Source of the DNA: Scilla litardierei
Lineage: Eukaryota > Streptophyta > Magnoliopsida > Asparagales > Asparagaceae
Assembly: GCA_030789695.1 (NCBI GenBank)
Contig: CM061142.1
Coordinates: 280,109,043 to 280,173,042, forward strand
DNA: 64,000 nt
Reading direction: 5' to 3'
Shown: piece by piece, positions 21,847-33,715 of the stretch
How positions within the stretch are numbered: position 1 is the stretch's first letter
Layout: every line of letters starts with the position of its first letter
Program-made: the position numbers and the translations under genes
The notes under the pieces: generated by a model
The model's input: only the letters and a program-made list of their open reading frames with translations
What the model was told of the DNA's origin: nothing
Databases searched by the model: none

Positions 21847-23398
21847 GAGCCATTTAGAGTCACCTGAGTCCTGGAACTCCTCCTTACTGAAGCAGAAGCC
21901 TTAGGGACAAGCTTCTTCTTCCCTGCTTTGACCTCCGCCTTGTGTCGTAGCTGGGCCTCCACTTCTATATCCCAATCTGGAATATCGATAGTCAAGTCTT
22001 CAAGCATTCTGACAATATCCCCTTCAATACTCCCTTCAGCCACAGAGGCAGTGGCTATTCAAATATCAGCCCCCAAGGGATTTCGGCATCCCTCAGTGCC
22101 CTCATCCTGTACAGACACACCAATCGCAGCCATCTCCCGCTCACTGGCACTTGAGGGACGAGAGTTATTCCCTTCGATAGCCTGATTCTGCAAAGGGAAA
22201 TCAGTCGGAGTTGCAACCGCAAATTGAGCTCTTGAGGATTCTGCAATGGGCACTTGAGGATTCAAGGTTGCATCTGCAAGTAGGTGTCTAGTTACCGTGG
22301 GGGGGACTTCAGCATTTTTAAGTTTTGGCTCTACAACTACCTGGTCCTTTGAAATGATATTTTCAACTTTAGTTTGCTCTGCAGAATTTTCACACACCTC
22401 AGGAGAATGATGCTTCCCAGCTTGGGGGAGTGTTGTGTTGGCCGTGGAAATTTGGGCATTATTCTTCGCAGACTCTTGGATTGAAGGGAGCTAACTCTTT
22501 GATGGGCACTGATCATCCGTGTGTCCGGAGAAAACACACCCACTGCATCGAGGTGGTTCGCCTTCAAATTTGGTGTCAATAATCACAATTGAACCATCCT
22601 CGATTTCCACTTCAAAGGATGAAACTAAGGGGCTTGAAGCATCAACTTCAATGAGACATCGGGCATATGAGATTCTTTCTAGAAAAGCCGTTGCCCGGTC
22701 AAGGCAAATAGGTGTACCTATTACTTAGGAGATGATGTTTAGACCTTCAAGATTCCACATATAAAGCGGCACTCCATGCAACTGCACCCATATTGGAATA
22801 GACGATAGGATATCTTGGTCGTGCTTCATATCCAAGCTCCATCTCTTGAGAACCACCAGACGGCCATCAAATAGCCAAGGACAGCCAGATAAAATCCTGT
22901 CGCATTCTTCCTGGTACTCAAAGCGGAAGTAAAAAAACCGTTCTCCTTGCTATAAATTTGCACCCTCTTTCTTGGCTTCCACAATCTTCCCATCCAAGAC
23001 AACATTTGGCTATAATATGGTATATCACCCAAAACGTATCCCACAAGGGTGTTCTTCCATTTTTCCGCTCCCCGCTGCACTAGTTCCTTAGAAAACTTGG
23101 CACACACATATCCATCTTCACGAGTCTCAGGGGGACATGGGTCATGCCCAGCGCCGCACCATACGTACGTCGATTCGCACATACGTCACTCCAAGAGTCT
23201 TGGCTCCAGAACTGTTAATATTAATTTTTGGCCTAAGTGGCATTTTATCAAATAGGTTGTGAACATTGCCTCCTTGCTTCTGCTGGTGATGATCCCCCGT
23301 TTGAGCCTGAACTGTAGCCATTGGTCGGCCACCTTCTTGCTTCTGCTGGCGGTAGTTACCTCTCCTTGAGGCTTGAGACCACCTCCTGGGCGGTAGTC
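21822..23398 (-). pseudogene. LINE ORF1, main part (DUF4283-like, zinc knuckle)
   Basis: Contains AEKWKNTLVGYVLGD, FFYFRF-like 'YSKENGFF', 'RDGAWI' (DUF4283 pattern), 'IPIWVQLHGVPLYMWN', and a CCHC knuckle CSGCVFSGHTDDQC at about 22510-22555. A basic C terminus ends at 21822. ORF1 overlaps the ORF2 start by about 25 nt. Frameshifts occur near 22830-22960 and 22480. The N terminus continues beyond the solo LTR at 25577-26044. Confidence 0.8.
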
Positions 23399-23969
23399 TG
23401 TTAGTTCTTGGTTTCAAGACTAATGTTGTTTTGATGATGATCAATACATTATGTAAGTATGCTAATCATTCTTATGTTTTAGTCTCAGTTTATCTTAATG
23501 ATTATATGTTGATGAGACAAAGCATAATGCTTGGAGGATATTACAAGGGATATCTTAAAGACATCCAAGAGTGATGGTGTGCTCAAGCTTGGATGAAGTC
23601 CTGTAGATCATCTAATGAAGCCAAAGCTTGGAGCATGATGATGGATGGACATCTAGAGAAGCATTGTCAAAGCTTGGAACTTGATGAAGGGAAGCTCATC
23701 AAGGTGTGCCAAAGCTTGGAGATGATGGAGAGCATCAAGGCATAGTGAGCTTGAAGACTTAGACTCTAGGAGATGCATTTTGTAATCCATGTAATTTCAA
23801 TTACTTGCATTTCTCTTTTTGAGTCTAGGATTTTTGTAATGCCTTGATAGATGGCCATACTCTCATGCATTTGCATTTCGCCATCTTAGTGAGCCTTAGG
23901 ATTATCATAGAATCCAATCTAATAGGTTCATCTTGCCCAAAGACTCAATTGGAGTCTCTGGCTCTCCTG

Positions 23970-24611
23970 CAGTCGCCTGCTGAAGGGTTGACAGTCGACT
24001 GGGTGATTTCCAGTCGCCTGTCGAGCCTTCTACAGTCGACTGTGATGCACAGCTCAAGTCAAATTTTCTATTGACTCATCTTGAGCTTTTCGCATCAGTC
24101 GACTGATGTTCAATTCACAGTCGCCTGTATTCTTACAGTCGCTTGTGAATTGGTCGACAGTCGCCTGTGCGCTTCTTGCATTTTCTGGGATTTTTCCCAT
24201 GTTGCAAGACAGTCGCCTGTTGCTGTTTTTACAGTCGTCTGTATATTTACAGTCGCCTGTGAAATGGCCTTCAGTCGTCTGAAAGGCGTAAGTACGAAAT
24301 ATGCATCTCTCTCTGTCTTTTCTCCATCTTATACAACAGTCGACTGATGATGATATTATAGTCGCCTGACTATAAGACAGTCGACTGTATTATTGATATC
24401 AGTCGCCTGTGCGTAAACTGGAGAAAGAGTGCAGCTCTCTGTTTCTTGTCCATCCCTGATGCTGTCGCCTGCTGAAGGATATACAGTCGACTGTCTGCTT
24501 TTCAGTCGCCTGTGCAGTCTTCTACAGTCGACTGGCCTGGCTCAGATTATAGCCGTTGGGATATTTTCTAGCCGTTGATCAGTCGACTGTCTATTGATCA
24601 TCAGTCGACTG
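23970..24611. promoter_or_regulatory. cluster of 22 CAGTCGMCTG palindromic motifs in U3
   Basis: The decamer CAGTCGACTG (palindromic) or its near forms CAGTCGCCTG/CAGTCGTCTG occurs about 22 times in 640 bp, always in the same register and irregularly spaced (about 15-60 bp). It ends about 85 bp before the TATA box. Distribution and position suggest an LTR enhancer array; the binding factor is unknown. Confidence 0.85.
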
Positions 24612-24696
24612 TTCTTGCCGTAAACTGCCAAAATCTAGCCGTTGCAGATTTCTTTCCTTTGGGTTTTTGGCTGGTTTTATGGGTTCCTTTGGCTTC

Positions 24697-24706
24697 CTAT
24701 ATATAG
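24697..24706 (+). promoter_or_regulatory. TATA box of the solo LTR
   Basis: CTATATATAG in an otherwise mixed-composition stretch, followed about 30-40 bp later by a pyrimidine-rich transcribed region ('catttcatctcttctctaag'). Confidence 0.7.
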
Positions 24707-25086
24707 GGATTGGCTTAGTTCATTTAGACTCCTTGAAAGGGTTAGGAAATCATAGAAGATCATTTCATCTCTTCTCTAAGCCACTCCTCCCTCATTCCCT
24801 AATTAGAGCTTCATTCTTATGCTATAGCATCTAAGCTCTAGGGAATTTCTCCAAGGGATTTCAATCTCATTCCTTTCTTGGAGATCATCTTTCTTCTCTT
24901 CATTTTCATACACTCAAGTGAGAAGTGTTAGGATTCATTCCTAGAAGAGAGAAAGATCAACAAGTGCAATCAAAGCTAATCTCAAGCACTTGGCCATTCA
25001 CTTGCATGCCTTCTTCTTCACATTGGTAAGATCATATCAAGGCATAGGTAAGTGTTGTTTCGTGTTGTTTTGTTTCGAAACCCTAT

Positions 25087-25371
25087 TTCTCTTTGTGGGA
25101 TTAGGATTCTCTCTTTGTGGGAGGTTGTCTCTTTGTGGGACTTAGGATACTCTCTTTGTGGGAGTAGCTCTCTTTGTGGGAGTTTGGTGTCCTAGTGTAG
25201 GGCTAACCCTAATTCTCTGAGTGGGAGTTAGTAATTCTCTTGGTGGGAGTTTGACCACTGTGTAGGGTTGGTTGGATCCTTGTGTAGGGCAAAATCCTCT
25301 TGGTGAGGTCTCTCTTTATGGGAGTGTATCCCTTTGTGGGATTTGTATTCACTTCTCTTTGTGGGATTATA
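25087..25371 (+). repeat. short interspersed repeat TCTCTTTGTGGGA in the solo LTR
   Basis: About ten to twelve copies of 'ctctttgtgggag/a' or variants ('ctcttggtgggag', 'ctctgagtgggag') with 10-25 bp spacing, in the downstream (R/U5) part of the LTR. The start of the same wording ('gtttgtgggagtc') is seen once in the Sirevirus LTR at 61118. Confidence 0.85.
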
Positions 25372-25576
25372 GTGAATACTGGTGTGGCTGGATGTACCCA
25401 AGTTTTGGAGAACCATGATAAAATCTCTGTGTTTACAATTGTTGTTGTTGAGCACTCTGTTTAATTTCCGCTGCTTATTGTGCTTTAATTTTAGTAACTT
25501 TTAATTAAGCACTTTGCTTGCTATTACACTATTCACCCCCCTCTAGTGTGTGTGTAGCCCCGCAGGGTCCTTTACA

Positions 25577-26044
25577 TAGTCCTCCCTCCCGTGGACCTAC
25601 CAGCCGCCTGCGAACTACTTGCCACCCATCGCCCAAGTCTTCAAAAACTTGACCGCTAGAACCATCTCTGCCGCCGTTTGAACCAGTCTTCAAGCCCCCG
25701 GTACCACCAGATGTAGGATCAGTGCGCCCAAGGCCATCAGATCTGCCAGAAGCCACCAACTTGTCCCCGTTCAACCTCGATTGGTGCGCCTTTCCATTGC
25801 CTTTCCCATCTCTAGAAGAGAGATCTCCGGCATCCCCCAACCATCCCGAAGCACCGAGCCCCGATCGACAGGATCCGCCGACAAAACCCTCATTGATAGG
25901 GCAGATAGTATCCTCGCGAAGAACTCACTTAAAGCCATCGTTGATTGTTTTCCCGTCCTTGCTAGATTCCCCAATCTTACTAGATCCATCATCTTCCTTC
26001 CCTGGATCACCAGAGTCTCCATCGCCGATCGCCAGAGCCGCCAT
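25577..26044 (-). pseudogene. LINE ORF1, N-terminal part
   Basis: From an ATG at 26042-26044 ([15 protein letters not shown]...) a Gly/Asp/Ser-rich N terminus runs to DLGDGWQVVRRRLVGPREGG, where the solo LTR interrupts it. The N-terminal 'DGWQVV.RR' wording is common in plant L1 ORF1 proteins. A frame change near 25840-25930 is likely. Confidence 0.7.
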
Positions 26045-26102
26045 CCTTTTTTACACATATATATATACGGTACAACAACATTCACATGACTTACACTTTT
26101 CT

Positions 26103-26623
<521 letters not shown>

Positions 26624-26714
<91 letters not shown>
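26624..26714. repeat. (TA)n microsatellite, 91 bp
   Basis: About 45 TA units separating the two small inverted-repeat elements. Confidence 0.98.
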
Positions 26715-26716
<2 letters not shown>

Positions 26717-27113
26717 AAAAAGGGGATCTAAGGTGCCTCCTTAGATGAAAATCTAAGGAGGCGCCCCCATTTCCCACCATCTCCAACAATTTTTTTGGAA
26801 ATTTTTTTTCATGGGGTTGTTGTTCACATCATGGATGGTCAACATACCAAACCTCATGTCATTCCAATACTTTTTGAGCCCCCATCTACCCCTTGCAATT
26901 TCAACGGTCTGAAAACGTGCTGAAAAACCCATGAAGTTGCAAGAGGTAGATGGGGGCTCAAAAAGTATTGGAATCCCTTGAAATTTGGTATGTTGATCAT
27001 CCATGAGGTGAACAACAACCCCATGAAAAAAAATCCGAAAAAAAACGTGTGAGATGGGGGGAAATGGGGGCGCCTCCTTAGATTGAATCTAAGGAGGCAC
27101 CCTAGGATCCCTT

Positions 27114-27118
<5 letters not shown>
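26715..27118. mobile_element. MITE 2: ~400-bp foldback element inside (TA)n
   Basis: Almost the whole element is an imperfect inverted repeat. The left arm (about 26715-26890) pairs with the right arm (about 26938-27118), including 'gtagatgggggctcaaaaag' and its complement. Each outer end carries its own small hairpin (CCTCCTTAGAT/ATCTAAGGAGG at 26736-26761 and 27073-27097). No ORF. It differs in sequence from MITE 1 yet also sits in (TA)n. Confidence 0.85.

Positions 27119-27168
<50 letters not shown>
27119..27168. repeat. (TA)n microsatellite, right rim of the insertion hub
   Basis: About 25 TA units. After it the left LTR of the gag-only element resumes with 'ctaaacaccgcgacccgcgg', matching 31632 onwards in the intact right LTR. 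Confidence 0.95.
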
Positions 27169-27169
<1 letters not shown>

Positions 27170-27538
27170 TAAACACCGCGACCCGCGGCCCGGTCAAAGA
27201 GAGGGTCGCAGAAATGGGCCTTTATATATATATTTTTTTGTTTTTTCTTTTTTTAAAATCCCAGAAATGCTTCATAGGCTCCAAAATATCCCCAAAAATA
27301 GCTCTAAGCTCCAGAAAATTCTGGAAAAATTCCAGAAATTCCAGAAAATTTCTAGAAGTACCTGAAAAATAATAGAAGCTAAAATTAGTCCATATAAATC
27401 GTATTTTATGTGTAAAAAGAGAGTACGCTTTAATATTATGTAATATCTCGAATACGCACTTATCAAAGCCAATTTTAACATGATATACACATAAAATGCC
27501 CAGAAATGGGGGGGATATGCAATTTATATCCCGAATCA
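27169..27538 (-). repeat. inner part of the left LTR of the gag-only element
   Basis: Matches 31632-32057 of the right LTR ('cagaaatgcttcata', 'agctccagaaaattctgg', 'catataaatcgtattttatg') and ends CCCGAATCA at 27538, next to the PPT. Confidence 0.9.
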
Positions 27539-27550
27539 CACCCCCCAACT
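27539..27550 (-). other. polypurine tract of the gag-only element
   Basis: AGTTGGGGGGTG on the minus strand, directly abutting the LTR end. Confidence 0.75.
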
Positions 27551-28795
27551 AGCTTTTTGCTAGTCCCTAGCAAAATATGCGATAAATTCGGATTAAAATG
27601 AAAACATGCACTAACTTTAAGATATCCTCATGGCATACTCCAAATGGTATTTCCAAATGATTTCAAAGCCAATATACCCAATGTATGAAAGTAAATAACA
27701 AATGACACTCCCCTCAATCCAATTCAAAGAAAAGTGAAGTAGCAAGCACCGTATCACATTCGTTGGAAAATATCACGATGTCAAAGTTTCCAATTTTCAA
27801 GGAAATGGCCAAAACAAAAGAAATTTCCTCTAAGTTGTGGGAGATGAGATTGCATCATTCATGTTGCTTATTCTTTCATTTATTCATTATTTTTTTCTTT
27901 TCTTTTCTTTTTCCTTCTTTTTTTGGATGTTTATGTTTTGCATTCACGCGATAACGCTATGAAATGCAAACACCGCCCCCTTTTGCATACATGCGATAAC
28001 AGTATATAGGCAAAGGGATGGAATGATCCCCTAAATCTCATCTTTGGTGTCCTCCCCAATGTTTCGTGGGGCACCGGCTACTCAATTTGATTAGAAAAAC
28101 CATTCGCTTATATTAACTCTATTTCTCATTCCAAACATGAATTATCAACTCATCCACCCACTCCTTAAGAGGAAAACAAAACATGCACCATATGGCCACA
28201 CCCAATCCAATTAAAAACTAAGCCATTCATCCCAAATCAAGCAATCACTTACACCAAACTATTCCCAAATTATTTCAAAGAGATATCACGACGTATAAAG
28301 TAGTTTCATACATGTCACATTAACATTTGACTCCAAAATAGAAAGGAAATTAAACCGTGCCAATCAAACATCGAAGAAGTTGATACCAAAATAATAATCC
28401 GAAAAATTGCATGACATTAAAGCATGTTGGGACTACACATAAAGCTAGCGGCGTAGAGACGAGGAGGACAAATATGATATGCAATAAAGAGCAATGGGTG
28501 ATGGCGAAATGGAGGCATCTCAAAAAAAAATTTTAAGCTAACATCAAAATCCTAACAATCCTAAAGATTCTAACACTCTCCCCCAACTTAAAATAAACAT
28601 TGCCCTCAATGTTGGGAGAGTATTAGATCTCGACAAAAGATCCTAGAAAAGAAAAGAAAAGCTTACGAAAGCACTAAAATAAAACATTTATTTATTTACA
28701 CTATTGGAAAGAACACACCGTAGCAAAAGGCAGATCTCGGATGTATAACGGCGGTGACAACTGCTCGATCATATCCTTACGCTCCTCCGCGAGCG
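27551..28795 (-). other. non-coding 3' internal region of the gag-only element
   Basis: AT-rich, no domain. At about 28570-28620 the minus strand reads 'ctctcccaacattgagggca' followed by 'atgtttattttaagttgggg'. This purine-rich 'ACAATGTTTA...TTAAGTTGGGGG' wording recurs downstream of gag/pol in Athila-type and related gypsy elements. Confidence 0.55.
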
Positions 28796-29397
28796 TCACC
28801 ACGTCCAATGCCCTACCTCCATTGCGAGCATTAGTGGCAAGCGACACAACCCGAGCATCTCCTTATGATGGGTTCCTACCAAATGTGGGAGATAGGTCGT
28901 GTCAAAAATAATTGGGCGAGAGCGCCCGTCCAAGTGAAAAGCTTGCCAAAATGGGTCGTCGAAATGAATAAATGAATTTACGATCAAATGACGACAATCC
29001 GAATCATTATGATATGGAATTAAATAATTTGATTCGAATGTGGAGGGAAAAGAAAGATGGGAACCTCCCTGAAATGTGATGCTAGGCTCGGGATGATGCA
29101 TGGCCTCAAGAGGAGGTGGAAGTGGCTGCAGAGAGAAAACTGGAGTAGGAGGGAGCTCAGGCTCAATATATACCATGTCGCAATCCCTGTCACTATCCTC
29201 TTCCTCGACATCAATATCAACATCAACGATCTCTGCGGCACTCCCCACAATTGGTAACTGCTCCTGACAAATCTCCTCGATGACTGGCAAGTGCGCATCC
29301 TGAGGCGAGGGAAGTGACATCTGTGACAGGACTGGAGGTAGACTTGTCTCGGGCAATCCAAGCATGCATCATCCTCGTCATCCCAGAAATAGTTCAT
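28796..29397 (-). pseudogene. acidic ORF of unknown function in the gag-only element
   Basis: A 189-codon frame (29365 to 28796) and an overlapping 125-codon frame. The sequence is rich in Pro, Asp and Glu (for example DVDIDVEEEDSDRDCDM), and the second half contains 'HFDDPFWQAFHLDGRSRP'. No retroviral domain was recognised. It probably continues gag after a frame change near 29400. Its function, if any, is unknown. Confidence 0.4.
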
Positions 29398-29411
29398 CTC
29401 AGTCGTCCTCC

Positions 29412-30200
29412 CTAAGTACTCACCGCATCGACCTGTGAAGCTAACTCTGAAGTGGATTGTGACTCAGGTTCCATGGTGTCCTCAATCTGCTCTTGGCCAT
29501 CATGCACATCCGCTTCATCCTTAACCTCAAAGTGAAAATGCATCGTGTCACTGTCGTGGTCGACATACACTCCATCATCCATCTCCTCTGACTCCTCAAA
29601 ATATGGGTATTCAGCTTCCTCTACTTGGCTCCAATGCGCCCCATCATCATGTTCTGCTTGTTTCTCCATAGGCCCGTAATGGAATAAGCCCTCAGCTCGC
29701 TACTCAGGCTGGTCCTGGACATGCTGGACTGTCTCCTCATACTCTGCAAGGTCCCTCAGGTAACACCATGAATCCTCGGTCGAATAATCAAAGTATTCTC
29801 CACCACAGCTCATCTGCACGACATCTCGCCCAGATGGCGATAATCCAGTATAACAAATCTGCAGGAGATGATCCTCGTGGAAACAATGGTGCGGGCACGC
29901 CAACATCAAATCACAGAACCTCTGCCAAGCCAGATGGTAGGCCTCTCCATCAGCTTGGGTAAAGCTCGCTATGTACTGCTCCATGGCCTGCCGCCCCTGT
30001 ACCTGCTCCAAGAAAGTAGGCAAAAATACTCAGAGAAATTCAGCCTGAACTGACAACCAAGTAAAATGTGAGTCGAGAGACAATGAATCAAACCACAATC
30101 CAGCATCATCTTGTAAAGAAGAGGGAAAAAATCTAAAGTATATGCAATCATCGCAAATATTCCCACCAAGACAAGAATGCATCCACTCTTCAATTTTTTT
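29412..30200 (-). pseudogene. gag: gypsy-type gag of the gag-only element
   Basis: On the minus strand the retrotransposon gag domain is visible: DDAGLWFDSLSL (about 30100), PTFLEQVQGR, FTQADGEAYHLAWQRF, CPHHCF and CYTGLSPSGRDVV. This resembles Athila/Tat capsid regions (FTQ..GE.L..AWERFKDLL..CPHHG). An in-frame TGA near 30021 and a TAG at 29700-29702 interrupt it; a highly acidic segment follows to 29412. The protein would supply capsid function only. Confidence 0.75.
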
Positions 30201-30452
30201 TATATGTAAATGAGGGTTCTCTCACTCCGAGCCATGAAACTATAAGTGGGATATCCTCCAAATCAACGTCGGAAAAATCTGAAGATGATGTCATTTTGTT
30301 GTAAAAAAATTTCTCAAGAAAATGAAAATAAACAACCAAACGACTCAATAAGTGGAAAATAAATAAAATGGAAAGGCACAATGCTAAGAGATAGAAGTAT
30401 CACACTAAAACTTTCGAAATCAATCAAAAAATGCAAGTAGTAGAAACCGTTG
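30201..30452 (-). other. leader of the gag-only element
   Basis: Short AT-rich stretch between PBS and gag with no coding signal. Confidence 0.5.
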
Positions 30453-30470
30453 TCCCCGGCAACGTCGTCA
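30453..30470 (-). other. tRNA-Asp-type primer-binding site
   Basis: On the minus strand tgacgacgttgccgggga, two nucleotides from the 5' LTR. It matches the tRNA-Asp PBS TGGCGCCGTTGCCGGGGA at 16 of 18 positions. Confidence 0.88.
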
Positions 30471-30472
30471 AT

Positions 30473-31554
30473 TGATTGAACCGGAGGACGCGCAAAGGCA
30501 CGCCTTCCACTCCCAAGCGTAGGAGCGTCAATGCAATAAATTTATAAATAACCGGTGAGTACCGGGTCGGATCACAGGGACAAGTCGTTCTACATTCGCA
30601 AGTTTGATCGATAAATAAAGATAAAGTGTGTTACAACCACCTCGCTAACGGTGGAAAAGTGTGGGAAAACGTGGTGAATCTAAATTCCTATCCTAAGTGG
30701 GTAGGGTTAGAGAACCAAATAGGGATTTAGGATAGCAAGGCGAGGAGTATGGGTTGTGGGTTCATTAAGATTGGTGTTAATTAAGCTCTAATTACCCGCA
30801 TATAACTCAATTGATCATCCGGCTAAGGACACTCAATCGGAAAGTTTAGCATTCAAGAACACAATAATATTACAATAGGGATGGATGTATCATCATAGCA
30901 CTAATCAAATTTAAACATGGTCTCTTCTCAAAGAGTGCCCACTTGGGTCTTAGCCAATTAAAATGTACCCTAATAATACATCCAACATCAACATTGAAAA
31001 TGAGCATGAGGAAATTAAAGCTAGAATTAACAACCAACCACAATGAATCACAACCCATACCAATCACACTACTCAATCATACTAAATAAGATGGGATTCA
31101 TAGACAAATTCATCCAAAGTTCAATACAAAAGAGAGATATCAAAATACAAAGGGGAAGAAGAAAGATTTCACCAAGATCTCCCCAAATGAGCTCTAGCCT
31201 CCTCCAATTTGCTCCTCCACCAAGCTTCCTAGCCTCTCATGGCCTCCAAGCCCTAGCCCTAGCCTCTTGGGAAGAAGAGGGGACAAAACCCCCAAAAATC
31301 TGTCTAAAAAACCTAAAACAGTCGAACTCCTCGAAAAAATCTGCTCCCAGGCCGAAAATAACACCATTTTCGCACTAATGGGCTTACGGGTCGGGTCGCA
31401 TGGGCGCCCGACCCGCGTTGACAGCCCGCTCTCAAACAAAGCAGGCGGCGCCCGCTTAAAATCAGCGAGGCACGTGCAATGCGCGTGCCCCTGCTTGCCT
31501 TTGTGTGCACGTAGGAGCGGGCTGGCCACTGGGCTGGCCCGTGAAAGCACTGTG

Positions 31555-31632
<78 letters not shown>

Positions 31633-32057
31633 TAAACACAGCGGCCCGCGAAAGCGCTGTGCGGTTTATATATATATATATATATATACTAACCACAGCA
31701 GCCCGCGGCCCGCTCAAAGAGCGGGCCGCAGAAATGCGCATATATATATATATTTGTTGTTTTTTCTTTTTTTTAAAAATCCCAGAAATGCTTCATAGAC
31801 TCCAAAAAATCCCCAAAAATAGCTCTAAGCTCCAGAAAATTCTGGAAAAATTCCACAAAATCCAGAAAATTTCCAGGAGTACCTGAAAAATAATAGAAGC
31901 TAAAATTAGTCCATATAAATCGTATTTTATGTGTAAAAAGAGAGTAACTTTAATATTACACAATATCTCGAATACGCACTTATCAAAGCCAATTTTAACA
32001 TGAGATACACCTAAAATGCCCAGAAATGGGGGGATATGCAATTTATATCCCGAATCA
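30473..32057 (-). repeat. right (5') LTR of the gag-only element, 1585 bp
   Basis: Intact partner of the inflated left LTR. It contains (TA)n tracts at 31558-31631, 31668-31688 and 31741-31752, at the positions where the left LTR received its insertions. Confidence 0.92.
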
Positions 32058-33511
32058 AGATCTCTTTAGACTATGAAGGTGGTTAAGCTCTCGTAGTCGA
32101 CCCTCTCCAGTATGGCCGTGTCTCAAGGAAGGTTCGAATTCTCGACGATTCGAGAAATGGTCCTACAACTCAAAAGAGCATATTTGCCCTTTTCCACTGG
32201 GAATTTAGGCCGAAAGAGCTCTTCCTCGGAACATTCAACCGGAGCTTGAGGAGATCTATCCTCCAAAAAGATCAACCTAAAGTCTGGAGGAATGTCCTCA
32301 GCCAGTGGCTCTTGAGGAAATAAACCTCCCAGGGCCAAGAATCCTCACGAAGGAGCGGTCCTTGAGAAGAGAACGATTCCCCCGAAGTTTTCTTTAGCGG
32401 GATCCTGACTATGTTCAAGAGCCACCGTCAGAATAATGTCAACGTTTGACTCAGATGAGTCTGAGTCTGCAATAATTAGCTTTCTCCTTAGTTTATTTTT
32501 CGAGGTCTCGATTTTCTCAACCTCGGCCAAGAGTTGCTTCATTTCCTCTTTAGTGGTTGGGTTAACCGAGGGACTTCTTGAGCCACCTGGGATATGCCCT
32601 TGATAACTTCGATTGGATCAACCTCCAAAAGACTCTTCTGGTGAAGAGGCAAATTCTCTTCAGATTCTTGAATGGAAGCCTCGAGTGCCTCCAGCATACC
32701 CGGGTCAACCTGATACTCATGGCCAATCATACCTACAAAGAAAGGGAAATTTCAAGAAGAAGAAAATCAGGATGAGAGCAGACAAAGGATTCGACCTTTT
32801 GCCCGCGTGGTTTTGAGCAACACCTCGTCAGACAGAAGCTTCTTTCTTAGTATACTCTCTTATGCAACCGCAACAGAAAAGCAGCAGCTTTCTCTTCCTC
32901 TTCAGAAAGGGCTTTATCTTCATCCATTGCAAGTTCAGGATACCCCCATTGAGCGATGAAAGTTGCCTCGCCAGTGAATACCATGAACACGAACTGCTCT
33001 TTCCATTTCGGATTTGAGCTGGGAAGATCCTTAAACAATTTTTTGTCTTGGTGAGCGGTGATCATGAACCAATCTGAAGACAATGGAGGGGGTACTCTAA
33101 AAAGTAACTAAATAATACCATAGATGGTTCAAGACCATTCAACATGCACAACATGATGAAGCTGACCAAGATGCCAACAACATTCGGCATCAATTAACAA
33201 ATGGAAATGCCCAATGTGATCAGCAGACATATCATGAAGGGGTGCATGGGAAATCAAAGTCCAAGATGAAAAGGTTTAACGTAAACCCCTACTTTGCAAT
33301 CCCCAGGGGAGCAGATCTTGTCCTCTGCAAGTGGCAGTCGAATTTGGTAATCACGCCTTACATATTTCTTTTGAAAATCAGAAGGTTGATCAGCCGCCAC
33401 TCAAGAAGCTTGACTGGAGACTATATTAGGGACGATGATTTTCACTTTACTTCTCTGAGGGGTAGAGCTCGAGGTTCCAGCAGAGGCACGAGGGGCAGAA
33501 GAAGAAGCCAT
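32058..33511 (-). pseudogene. N-terminal half of the Tat antisense extra ORF
   Basis: Starts with ATG at 33511 (MASSSAPRASAG...) and continues through 'SDFQKKYVRRDYQIRLPLAE', 'FIMLCMLNG' and the conserved-looking 'SSNPKWKEQFVFM' (32847-33083), then an acidic Ser-rich region near 32400-32540. It resembles the 'putative gypsy type transposon' family (Transposase_28) known as the antisense ORF of Tat elements. Several stops and frame changes are present. Its C-terminal part is at 15890-16650. Confidence 0.6.
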
Positions 33512-33715
33512 GGCTGAAAGCTTCGAGGATGAAGCTCGGATACGGAAGCTCGAGAAAATGAAGCTCATTCTCCCAATTTTCTAATTAAGGCAAAGGAATA
33601 CCCAACGATGATCTAGGCCAATCTCATTAGTAAGAGACACGTATTGATGATCCATACGCGTCCATATCCTGACCTCTGGACCGACGCAGCGGCCAAACCA
33701 AAAGAATGGGAGATT
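33512..33715 (+). other. 3' end of the internal region of Tat element 1
   Basis: About 200 bp without coding signal, ending 'aaagaatgggagattttt', which could be the old polypurine tract, directly before the truncated LTR. Confidence 0.45.

Larger units (their letters stand above)
23399..25576 (+). mobile_element. solo LTR of a Sirevirus-like copia element
   Basis: 2178 bp, TGTTAG...TTTACA, flanked by a perfect TSD TAGTC (23394-23398 and 25577-25581). It has the Sirevirus-like opening ('tttgatgatgatcaa') and ending ('actattcacccccctctagtg'). No internal sequence remains, so it arose by LTR-LTR recombination. TATA box at 24697-24706. It splits LINE ORF1. Confidence 0.93.
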
